From: Tulasnella sp. 424
Taxonomy: Eukaryota > Basidiomycota > Agaricomycetes > Cantharellales > Tulasnellaceae
Reading direction: 5' to 3'
DNA: 64,000 bases
Assembly (NCBI GenBank): GCA_019633425.1
Contig: WSUB01000104.1
Span: 1 to 64,000, forward strand
A program made the translations under genes and the position numbers. Numbering within the stretch: the stretch's first letter is position 1; every line of letters starts with the position of its first letter. Positions 55,861 through 64,000 of the stretch are shown in pieces. The notes under the pieces are model-generated. The model saw only the letters and a list, made by a program, of their open reading frames with translations. It ran no database searches and had not been told where the DNA came from.

Positions 55861-56873
55861 ATGTAAGCCTTTCTTGAGCTCAAAATAACAGAGATCGTAT
55901 ACCAATCATTTCGCCTGATCTGTCCAGTGGCATATATGCCATAAACGCTCGCCCAGACGAGGAATCGCGGACCCACTTGCGACCCAGTCCTAACTCTTCG
56001 TTCTTATCTTCGCTTTCTACTTCGCTTTTCTTGTTTTCGTTCTTATTGTTTTCGCGATTTTTGGTTTGATTATGTTCTATGAGGCCTGGGTCCTGTGAAT
56101 GGATGGATGTTTGGCTCCTTCCGCAATGTCGTGATTCACCCGAATGCGTACTCGAACGTTGTGGAACGGTGCCATACGATTCCATTGAACTCCTCTCATC
56201 GAGCCCAACGAGGGATTTTGATCCCACTGAAGTCTTGAAAGCGGTCATCGAGGTGAGTACATATCAGTTCAAGTTCCGAGATTGATTCACAGGAGCGGGT
56301 CCCTCGTTTTGTTAATTAAGTCCACTCTGCAGGCTCCACAGTCCGACCAACAGATACGATGACCGAGCCAGGTCTACAGCTCCTGAGGCATTAAGCTCGG
56401 TGACTATGGTCATGGGATGATCCCTCTTTCCATTCAGACGCGACTCTGATACTTGAGACCCTCCGGGGTATTATGTGTCCGCTTATATCCGACAAGAGTC
56501 CTTCTGGCGCCGTACTACAACTCTCTTGAGGGATTTCGCCATTAGCTGGAGCTTGAGCGCCTACTGCTCTTCAGCTCTTCTGCGTTCTTACCAACTTGGG
56601 GAGGTATGCGAAAGCCGGCAAGAGCTCGGGGAGCACTGCTGACGGGGATTCGTCTCTACGACCGCTAAGTCCGTTTTCGGGAATCAACCAGCTGACACCA
56701 CAACAACCTGCTTCTCGTGGTTATTAGCTGCAGGGGCCTTCCCTTTTGGGACGCGGGGCTCGCTCTCTGATCCCTCGACTCCTGAATCGTGCCGACGCTG
56801 TGTTCGCCGCCGACTCCGAATCGGGCATGGTCCAACTCAATTGGAAATATTCCCCTTTTTACCCCTTACGTGT

Positions 56874-57091
56874 CCATGGATCGCTTATCGGAAGCTGAGT
56901 TCGCCGAAAGGATCCATCAAGCCTTTATACGCTTATGTGGCAGTCTGGACGCGAGTCTTTGGTACAAGGTTACATCCTGGCAACATGTGGCACAGTACCT
57001 ACCCAGTATGGTGACGTTGCGGACATGGTCGGTTGCGAAGAAATCCGCAGCAACGTCCGGTTCCGCGTATCGTGTGGAGGTACTTGCTTGA
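56874..57091 (+). CDS. Conserved small open frame upstream of class I gene (72 aa)
   Basis: Reads MDRLSEAEFAERIHQAF, IRLCGSLDASLW, SWQHVAQYLPSMVTLR and SVAKKSAATSGS. The frame is open further upstream to 56789, but similarity with the mirror copy at 26913-27137 is clearest from the Met at 56874. Compared with that copy it has a one-codon insertion and a three-codon deletion, both in frame. No known domain; expression not shown. Confidence 0.35.
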
Positions 57092-57400
57092 CATTTCAAA
57101 TTCTAGTTCTCGGGTTAGAATACAAGGAATAATCATTCAGATTACCTCGGGGTGGCTTGGGGAAGATGACGACGCGGCGGTCAGCATTCGGGGCACAGGT
57201 GGATCGCGTATGATTAGGAGGTGGGCAAATGCTTATTCTGGTATACCTGGTCGGCTTGGTGAACTGAACGAATGCGATGGACTCAAGGCTAGACCAATCC
57301 GTGGCTAGTCTCGTTTCAGCCCAAAACAGACCGTCCACCCTGACCAAATTTAGATTACCACAAGAGGAACCAACGGGAGGGAGGCGTAATCAAACAGCCC

Positions 57401-57409
57401 TCCCTTTCT
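57401..57409 (+). promoter_or_regulatory. Proximal AGAAAGGGA element of precursor 16
   Basis: TCCCTTTCT on the plus strand, 147 bp before the start codon. Confidence 0.45.
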
Positions 57410-57555
57410 CTCACCTTGGATCTCTATGTCAGCGTATGGGTATATAACGATGTTTGGATTGCGAGGTCCATGAAGCTCATCAACAACTCTCAGTCTCCAC
57501 TTCCATCCACATCTCTCTTCTTCCTCTCAATCCAAAACCCCAATCTACTCTACAA

Positions 57556-57681
57556 ATGGACTCCTACTTCAGCTTCGCCTCCTTTGCCTCCTCTTCCGCC
57601 ACCTCTAAGCCCGAGGAGGTCGTCATCGTCGACCAAGAGGGCGGATCCGGTGGAGGTAACGGCTACTGCACTATCGCTTAA
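57556..57681 (+). CDS. Pheromone-like precursor 16 (class I, CTIA)
   Basis: 41 residues, MDSYFSFASFASSSATSKPE and the class I tail. TATATAA at 57441-57447. The 3'-UTR intron starts GTCGGT at 57684 and probably ends TTTCAG at 57747. Mirror partner of precursor 2. Confidence 0.83.
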   Translation: MDSYFSFASFASSSATSKPEEVVIVDQEGGSGGGNGYCTIA

Positions 57682-58122
57682 AGGTCGGTTCATGATTCAT
57701 TGACCCTTCCGAGGCCGTGTGTTATTGACCCCACTGTCGGATTTCAGTGCTCGAAGATACGCTATCCTGACTCCTGTCCCATAACCAATCAAGCCATCCG
57801 ACACGCTCCCAACCTCCATCCTACCCGTCAACTTCGCTCCTCTTCGCTCATATTGTGCCTAGCTTTACTTGCCCTTTCTTTCTCTTTTCGTGCACGCTTT
57901 TGGCCCTCATACTCAGTTATCGTCAGCCAGCCGCTGTCCACGCATTCATGTGTTTATTTACATATCGCTGTATGTCCTGCGAATCCATGGATTTCTAGAC
58001 TCAGTTTTCCATGTGTGGCTCCCGGTAGAACATTCATTCGACTACACGGCCTCTTCAGAAGCGGATGATCGGTTTTGGGTGGACGAAAACTGCAGAATCC
58101 AGATCCGACGCACCCCTTCCGT

Positions 58123-58428
58123 ATTCTACGAGAGACTTGAGATCTTCTCCTTCTCTCCCGTTAGCGACGGTTTTCCTCGGGGCCAGATGTCCCTAACTCA
58201 CTACGCCCGTCTCCATCCGTTGCTGCTCAATATCACTTCTAATCCACGCCATCGTTTCTCTCCTCGTTTCCGGGTCGGCAAATCAAGCCCTCCGTTTGAC
58301 CAACATACGGCATCTAGAAAACTGGACGATGGCGATGGAGATAAGTACGGACCACGCGAAGCTCTCACAAACGAGCGTTACAGGGAGTATACCTGACCTT
58401 TTAGAAGAAAGTGCTGAAACGTGAGCAT
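58123..58428 (-). pseudogene. LYRM2-like gene, decayed mirror copy
   Basis: Inverted counterpart of 24256-24617. The start region MLTFQHFLLKGQVYSL is kept, but the next codon, Tyr of the LYR motif, is TAA. The middle exon keeps DPETRRETMAWIRSDIEQ-like sequence after a rearranged start. The last exon has a frameshift (AAGATCTCAAG) and is lost at the junction with class I 3' flank near 58123. Loss of this copy while the left one is open suggests that only one is needed. Confidence 0.75.
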
Positions 58429-59705
58429 CTGCTGCTCTAACGGGGAATGGAAAAGGCCCCAAACCGTCCGTCCGCTTAACTCCGCGCCACGTGGCTCCAC
58501 ACCGTCGCTGTGTCGAACTGAGTTAACTTCTGCTGGACTTGCTCATCAAGTACACTCCGAAAACATTGGCATCACTTACGAAAAGTGGGCATCGAAGTGA
58601 GTATCAGTGCTGGAGAGAATGACCAACGGTATCAGGTCATCAATTTCGAAGTCAAGTCAACTCCGGAGCCAGTCAGGATTGCTGATCCAGGTCCGCGAGT
58701 GAGGCATCGCTGCTAGAAGCTAGAGTCATGGGTCATGATATGATCTCTCTTTCCATTCGGAGGCAGCTCTGCTATCCGACTCACGATAAGGGTTCATTTG
58801 GCGTTGTCCTGCGATCTCTCCAGCAAGTTGGTTGGAAGCGTCGGTCCTTTCAAGCCATTGTGGCTTTTAGGAGAAAGCGCGACTTTGCATCGAGGATGAA
58901 CAATATTGTTCTTCCATGACTGAATGCAGGCGAGACCGTGGTGATTATAGAACTGACACGAGGCACCGATTGCCGGACAGGGATGATGGCGTCGGTTTGA
59001 TTACCGACGGCGAGCTTTCTGACCAATGGAGTGACCGAATACCCCCAACTTTAAATCTTACTGATCAGGACTTAATAGGAATTCAATACAAGAGCCGTTT
59101 GACGTCCTTTCTTGCGCCTCGCGTACAACAACCGCTTGTGTATAACCGCTTGTGAACAACTGTGTTTCTGTCCAGGATCGTTCAGTTCAACTTCCTCGTG
59201 GTCAAGCCCCTTTCGGCGAACTCAGTCAGGGGGAGGAATCCGAACTAGTGGCGGTTATTGGCCGGGGTCTCAAGCGAATTTCTCAGATCGGTCCTTTTCT
59301 GACCTCGTCTCGAGGGGTTCCGGAACCGGTTTGAAAGAAACGAGGACGCTGGCAACGGACGCGTGAAGCGTCAGGGTCCAGGTCTCCCAGCTTCTTCCAA
59401 TCCCAACGTGAAAACAATCTACCAGCGCGACCCCTGTACCTGGCATAACCCACCTTGACGGTTTCCAAATCGAGATGACGAGGAGAGCGGAGCGTCGTCA
59501 ACATCCCGTTCCCTTTCTCTTGGCCTCGAGCTCCGGCAGGCTCTAATGCTTCGTATCCTACAGCCTACATCGGGATGCTTCTCAGTCCAAGGTATATAAT
59601 GAGATCGGACTACGAGGTCAAAGAGGCTCATCATCAACTCCCAGTCTCCACTTCCATCTACACCTCTCTTTCTCCTCTCAAACCAAAAGCCGCTCTACCC
59701 GACAA
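58429..59705. other. Flank of precursor 17, no gene
   Basis: Inverted counterpart of 22660-24255, with a TGAGTTCGCCGA-type motif near 59217. Only short frames are seen. Confidence 0.5.
59510..59518 (+). promoter_or_regulatory. Proximal AGAAAGGGA element of precursor 17
   Basis: TCCCTTTCT on the plus strand, 188 bp before the start codon; same longer spacing as the mirror gene precursor 1. Confidence 0.45.
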
Positions 59706-59831
59706 ATGGATTCTTACTTCTCCTTCACTTCCTTCACCTCCACTTCCGCCACCTCTAAGCCCGAGGAGGTTGTCATCGTCGATCAGGAAGGCGGATCCGG
59801 TGGAGGTAACGGCTACTGCACTATCGCTTAA
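59706..59831 (+). CDS. Pheromone-like precursor 17 (class I, CTIA)
   Basis: 41 residues, MDSYFSFTSFTSTSATSKPE and the class I tail. TATATAA at 59593-59599. The 3'-UTR intron begins with a less usual donor (GTTCGT at 59834) and ends TTGCAG near 59900. Mirror partner of precursor 1, with which it shares 3' sequence up to about 59955. Confidence 0.83.
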   Translation: MDSYFSFTSFTSTSATSKPEEVVIVDQEGGSGGGNGYCTIA

Positions 59832-59955
59832 AGGTTCGTCCACACGTCCTGCCAGTGCATCCCCTCGAGTTGCAATATTGACCGTAGTTCTGTGTTGCAG
59901 TGGTCAGATAGGCCAATTTCAGTCTATCCTCCAATCATTCAAAGTATTGGGTCCA

Positions 59956-60897
59956 CTCCCGAGCCTATCCTGCTTGCCCCCTTCGTTCTGCGTTCATATT
60001 TCGAACCAGCTAACTTTCGATCTTGCCGGCTTTCCTACTATGCTACAACCCATGTTACTATGCTACGATTCATGAGATGCTCACTGTAACGTGTAGTATG
60101 TTCCGTGATCCATAAAATCCTAAAAGTTATGGTTACCGCGTCAGGATGTGGTCACGAGAGACTGGATGTGGTGAAAAAGTGATCCGAACACCATACACCA
60201 AACCCAACTTTCCAGACCCCTCGTTGCCGTTAGCTTGTCCTCGCATCTAGTAGTCACTGTGGAAAGGGAGATCGACAAATCCTAAATCTTCAAGTTGCGT
60301 GATATGATTCTTTAGAGAAGCTATTGAATGGTGGTCGAAACGGTCCTCAAGCCCGTCTACCATGGGCAACTTTGGACAGGGAATTTGGAATGAAAAATCA
60401 ATTCTCCTTTTAAACTTTCACCGAAAATAAACAAGGGCGCTTCCCATGCCATTTCTGGGGTGCGCTTGACTTTGCCATCATCTACGTCTCACGCCGTGGC
60501 CCAAAGTCGACATTCCGGTCTTTCAAGCGTTGTATGAAGTGAGCCTCACCGTTATTGACCCTTGACTCGTTTTCTTCAGTCCGCGATGACCCAGGCCAAC
60601 CGCACGTCCTGACTTGCTCATGTCGTGGATAGAGAGGGGAACGTCCGACAGAAGCCAGATGTCTCTTAGGATATCTAAACTTCTGCCTTTGGTAGTCTTT
60701 GCTTTCAGAACGATCGAAGAATCAACAAAAGCGGACCGTAAATGAACCGAGACGGGCGAAGCAGGGATCTCACGTCTCGTTCGACCATCGCTCAGTCTTC
60801 TATCCTCAGGCTTGAAATCCTTTTCACCTGCGCAAAGTGCCCTATTTCAAGGTGTCGTGCGAAACATGACGGACCCTATTTACGACCTTGCACGACA
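59956..60897. other. Intergenic right of the palindrome
   Basis: No gene seen and no partner in the left arm. Near 60850 the upstream region of the Gag-Gag-DM9 family begins (GGTGTCGTGCGAAACA). Confidence 0.45.
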
Positions 60898-61999
60898 TGA
60901 ACCTCAACCCCGGCACCAATCGTCAAATGTACAAGCCATCCAAAGCGGATTGCGACGCGGATTAGGCTCTATATTATCCCCTAGACCTGTCCAACTGACC
61001 AACGCTGAATCGGGAAAATTTATGCAAGAGATGTCGCCTTTAACGGAACCGGCGAGCTCATATGCCATCAATTTATTTGTGCTATTTGGAAACACTGACA
61101 ATCGGCGTTTAGCAGACTACACATCTACTAGATTTGATGACAGCGCTTTGAGGTGATTCGAGAGTCTAGACCGACGAGCCGCAAAGGGACTGTAGACTCC
61201 TCCGTCGTGCGATCGTGGCCCGCTATCCGGACGATATTTCCGAGGATATATTGGTAAGTCTGCCCAGTGAATGCTTGTGTACAATAAGAATGAGGATCTC
61301 GCATTGGTTGGGGTTGAACCAGACTTGGAGGTGGCGTTGTCACTTCCTGGTTTTAAGGGAGAGAGTGAGGCCGAGTATCAGCATTTCGTCCGACAGGTCA
61401 TAATACGGGCGTTTGCCCAAGGTAGAGAAGGAGACTCCACCTGGATGGCTATATTGGCGTATCCATGCTTTGACGTGGAAGCCCTCAAGTGGCACACATC
61501 ACTCCATAAAGACATTAGAACTGATTGGCCTCGACTCGAACAGGCCATTTTTCTGGAATATCCCCGCATACCGTTGTCGGAGATCTCGCCGGCTCGTCAG
61601 CAAATGGTCTTCCTCCGTTCCGCCATCCCCATCCTCCAATCAATTCGGCCGTACACGGACTGGTTAAACCTCGCTAGGGCGTATCAAAAACGGTACACGG
61701 AGGCTAGAAGCCCGTCCTTTCCTTGTTGGCTCTTAGTGCAGAGTGAAAAGGATATTCCAGGGAATTCCATACAGACCGGAACGAATGCAGAAGGAAAGCC
61801 CCTTTTACAGTGCGCGCTTGTGGTACGAGGACGCTGGGCTCGTCGTTGGAAAATGCGGGAGACACTTCCATGATAAGAGTTTCCTCCTCCAAGAGGCGTA
61901 CTACCACATTCTCATGCCTGTCGACTAAGCTCATACTAGGTGCTGTCTTCATGCCGAAGGGAAAGGAAATCTAGGGGATCACCCCATTCGAGGTTCTCG
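60898..61999 (+). pseudogene. Gag-Gag-DM9 gene, decayed copy I
   Basis: Exon 1 still starts with ATG (MNLNPGTNRQM), but its donor is ATTAGG instead of GTTAGG. Exon 2 has lost about 27 bases and has TGA at the Trp of the ALRWFES motif. Exon 3 (about 61319-61870) reads LPGFKGESEAEYQHF, EALKWHTSLHKDIRTDW and PSFPCWLLVQ, but has a deletion before QQMVF and a frameshift in EGKPLLQ. The DM9 exon stops after TPFEVL near 61999, where class II upstream sequence begins. Confidence 0.7.
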
Positions 62000-63234
62000 T
62001 GAGACTAGCCTCAGGAGCCTTCCACTTTTGGACGTGACACTCCTCTGATGGCCACATCGGCGAACTCAGTCATGCGGGGGAGAATGGGGCTAGTGGGAAT
62101 TGGGAAGTTTCAGCCTGAGGGATAGTCCACGGCTCTCTTGAACGCAACGTTTGTTCCCTTTCATGGGCGTTCCCTTAATGGCTTCCCTGAACATGTTCTG
62201 ATATGAAACAGCTCATCTGTTTCTATGCCAATTCCAGCTATTAATACCCTATTTTACAGAGTAGCTTCGAGAACCACCATTATTAATCCCGTTCGGACAT
62301 TCCCGCTGTGGCACATGTGTCGACGTATTGGGCTTCCCTTTCTCCAACCCAACGAGAACATAAGTTTCAGAATCTGAATCGGATGCACACCCTCAAGTTG
62401 AGATGAAGTTTTAGATATGTGGAATGACGAATGGAGACAACCCTATCCATCTCGAACCGGAGGGGAGGGGAAGGTCTTCCGCGCCGGAACAACGACGATT
62501 CGGCATCCATCATATCAGCATTCCGCTGACTTACCTCTCATATGTGGAAGGAACTTTAAATCCATTGAACGCTGACAAGTGGGTTTTGGGACTTGGCCCT
62601 TGTGGCAAAAAAAATCTTTCCACCTATTCGGGCCTCCCTTTGTTGACTTACGTGCTCGCGAGCCCGCCTCCCATCGAATGGTATCTGTGGCGAGACTCTT
62701 TCAGGCTCAGAGAATGTCCGACTCACCGCCCCCGAAGTAGCTCTGGCTTCTTCGCCGGACCTAGTCCCAGTTGTTAGGAGCCGTAGAGCGCTCCGTGAAT
62801 CCGGGTAGGTTCACGCTCGGGCAATCGGGACCCGTTCTAAAAATAGGGCCGAAGCTATGCCACCGTTGGCCAAAAAGGCTCGACTGGATTGAGGGTGCAC
62901 TGCAGTTTCGACCCTTCTCCTATCCAGACGACTGCATCGAAGCATCAATAGTCCGTTAATTCAATACGTCATGCCCCTCAATAATTTCCTATTTTGTCGG
63001 TGCCAGATGCTTCTAGCATCCCTTGAATTTGGCTATTGGTTGCTCTTGGTAAGCCGTCGGACCCATTGCCCTTGATATCACTAGTATAGGCTTCTGTAGA
63101 GCCCAAAGGCGACGCCAAGGTATAAAAAGTGCTCGGCTTTTGAGGCCAAGACGTTCTCCATCAGCCCTCACATCCACTCCTCCGCTCTTACACTCTCACA
63201 TCTCCTCTACACTCATCTCAAACTCCACTTAACA
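62000..63234. other. Class II upstream block of precursor 18
   Basis: It closely resembles 52430-53595 and 54390-55740, so the right end of the window has at least three tandem class II upstream blocks. TGAGTTCGCCGA-type motif near 62057. No separate gene. Confidence 0.5.
62635..62643 (+). promoter_or_regulatory. Pheromone response element of precursor 18
   Basis: TCCCTTTGT on the plus strand, 592 bp upstream. Confidence 0.6.
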
Positions 63235-63354
63235 ATGGACTTCTACTTCACTCTCTCCTCCGCTGCTTCCACTGCCTCCAAGACCGAGGAAATCGTCATC
63301 ATCAACCAGGATGACGGAACAGGTGGAGGAAATGGCTACTGCACTATTGCTTAA
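63235..63354 (+). CDS. Pheromone-like precursor 18 (class II, CTIA)
   Basis: 39 residues, same peptide as precursor 15. TATAAAAA at 63121-63128. TAAAG GTAAGC donor after the stop and an acceptor CTACAG near 63421. It lies outside the palindrome; its downstream region to the window end (63430-64000) matches the region after precursor 15, so the array probably continues beyond the window. Confidence 0.83.
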   Translation: MDFYFTLSSAASTASKTEEIVIINQDDGTGGGNGYCTIA

Positions 63355-64000
63355 AGGTAAGCCTTTCTTCAGCTCAGAATAGCAGGGAACGTATATCAAT
63401 CCCTCCTCCTGATCTCTACAGTGGCATTCCCGCCATAAACGCTCGCCCCGAGGAGCAATCGCGGACCCACCCGCGACCCAGTCCTAACTCTTCGTCCTTA
63501 TCTTCGCTTTCTACTTCGCTTTCTTCTTTTTCGTTCTTATCCTTTTCCCTGTTTTTGGTTTGATTCTGTTCTATGAGGCCTGGCTTCTGTGAATAGATGG
63601 ATGTTCGGCTCCTTCCATGTCGTGATTTACCCGAACGCGTACCCGAACGTTAGGGAACGGTGCCGTAGGACACCATCTCCTTTCATCGAGTCCAACGAGG
63701 GATTTTGATCTCACGGAAATCTTGAAAGCGGTCATCGAGGTGAGTACATATCAGTTCAAGTTCCGAAGGCGATTCACAGGAGCAGGTCTCTCGTTTTGTC
63801 AAATCCACTCTGGAGGCTCCACAGTACGACCGACAGCTACGATTCCCGAGCCAAGTCTATAGATCCTGAGCATCAGGTTCGGCTGTTATGGTCCTGAGAC
63901 GACCCCTCTTTCCATTCGGACGCGATTTTGATACTCAGAGACCCTCGGGGGTATTATTTGTCTGCGTATATGGGACAAGAGTCCCCCTGGCGCCGTACTA
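63355..64000. other. 3' region of precursor 18 to window end
   Basis: 3'-UTR intron, T-rich 3'-UTR (63480-63570), then sequence matching 56080-56530 downstream of precursor 15. No gene seen. Confidence 0.5.

Larger units (their letters stand above)
46020..59955. repeat. Right arm of the giant imperfect palindrome
   Basis: Inverted counterpart of 22441-34750. The outer and inner blocks match best (46020-49690 with 31190-34750; 58080-59950 with 22441-24600). The arm is interrupted by an inverted class II gene at 49973-50092 and an extra class II gene at 53596-53715. Confidence 0.8.

Noticed and set aside
22441..63354. CRISPR-like or simple satellite array as explanation of the repeats
   Set aside because: Repeat units are kilobases long, carry intact coding exons and splice sites, and occur in both orientations; the organism is a eukaryote.

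Overview
The window looks like nuclear DNA of a filamentous basidiomycete, probably an agaricomycete. Genes are broken by many short introns of about 50-85 nt with GT..AG borders. Several genes encode small farnesyl-type (CaaX) peptides typical of basidiomycete mating pheromones. The promoters carry exact copies of the basidiomycete pheromone response element ACAAAGGGA.

Left part (1-6.4 kb): three tandem plus-strand copies of a four-exon gene plus one DM9 fragment. The gene encodes two consecutive Ty3/gypsy-Gag-like domains fused to two DM9 (DUF3421-like) repeats. Only the third copy (4312-5663, 382 aa) is intact. At 7.6-8.9 kb lies a secreted, probably GPI-anchored glycoprotein resembling the MP88 / macrophage-activating glycoprotein family. 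At 9.8-22 kb a family of small secreted proteins is present three times (193, 193 and 192 aa), two copies inside a tandem duplication of about 3 kb. Between them, on the minus strand, are one intact and one broken copy of a second Gag-like gene family with a Pro/Ala-rich linker and an unrecognised C-terminal region.

Main part (22.4-64 kb): eighteen single-exon pheromone-like precursor genes in about 41 kb. Class I (8 genes, 41 aa) begins MDSY, class II (9 genes, 39 aa) begins MDFY, and both end GGGNGYCTIA. One divergent 46-aa gene ends GYCVIA. No STE3-type receptor was seen. All eighteen share an intron starting a few bases after the stop codon. Every class II gene has an ACAAAGGGA element (one damaged) about 560-610 bp upstream, and every class I gene has AGAAAGGGA 142-189 bp upstream.

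The array is a giant imperfect palindrome. The order in 22.4-34.7 kb (class I, LYRM2-like gene, class I, class II, class I, Gag-Gag-DM9 gene, class II; pheromone genes on the minus strand) is mirrored in 46.0-60 kb on the opposite strand. The unpaired centre holds a tandem pair of units of about 4 kb and the divergent gene. Class II genes are repeatedly followed by a Gag-Gag-DM9 gene in the same orientation (two intact, two truncated), so the two gene types have been amplified together. Both runs of N are flanked by identical 77-79 bp sequences and look like unmerged contig overlaps rather than real gaps.
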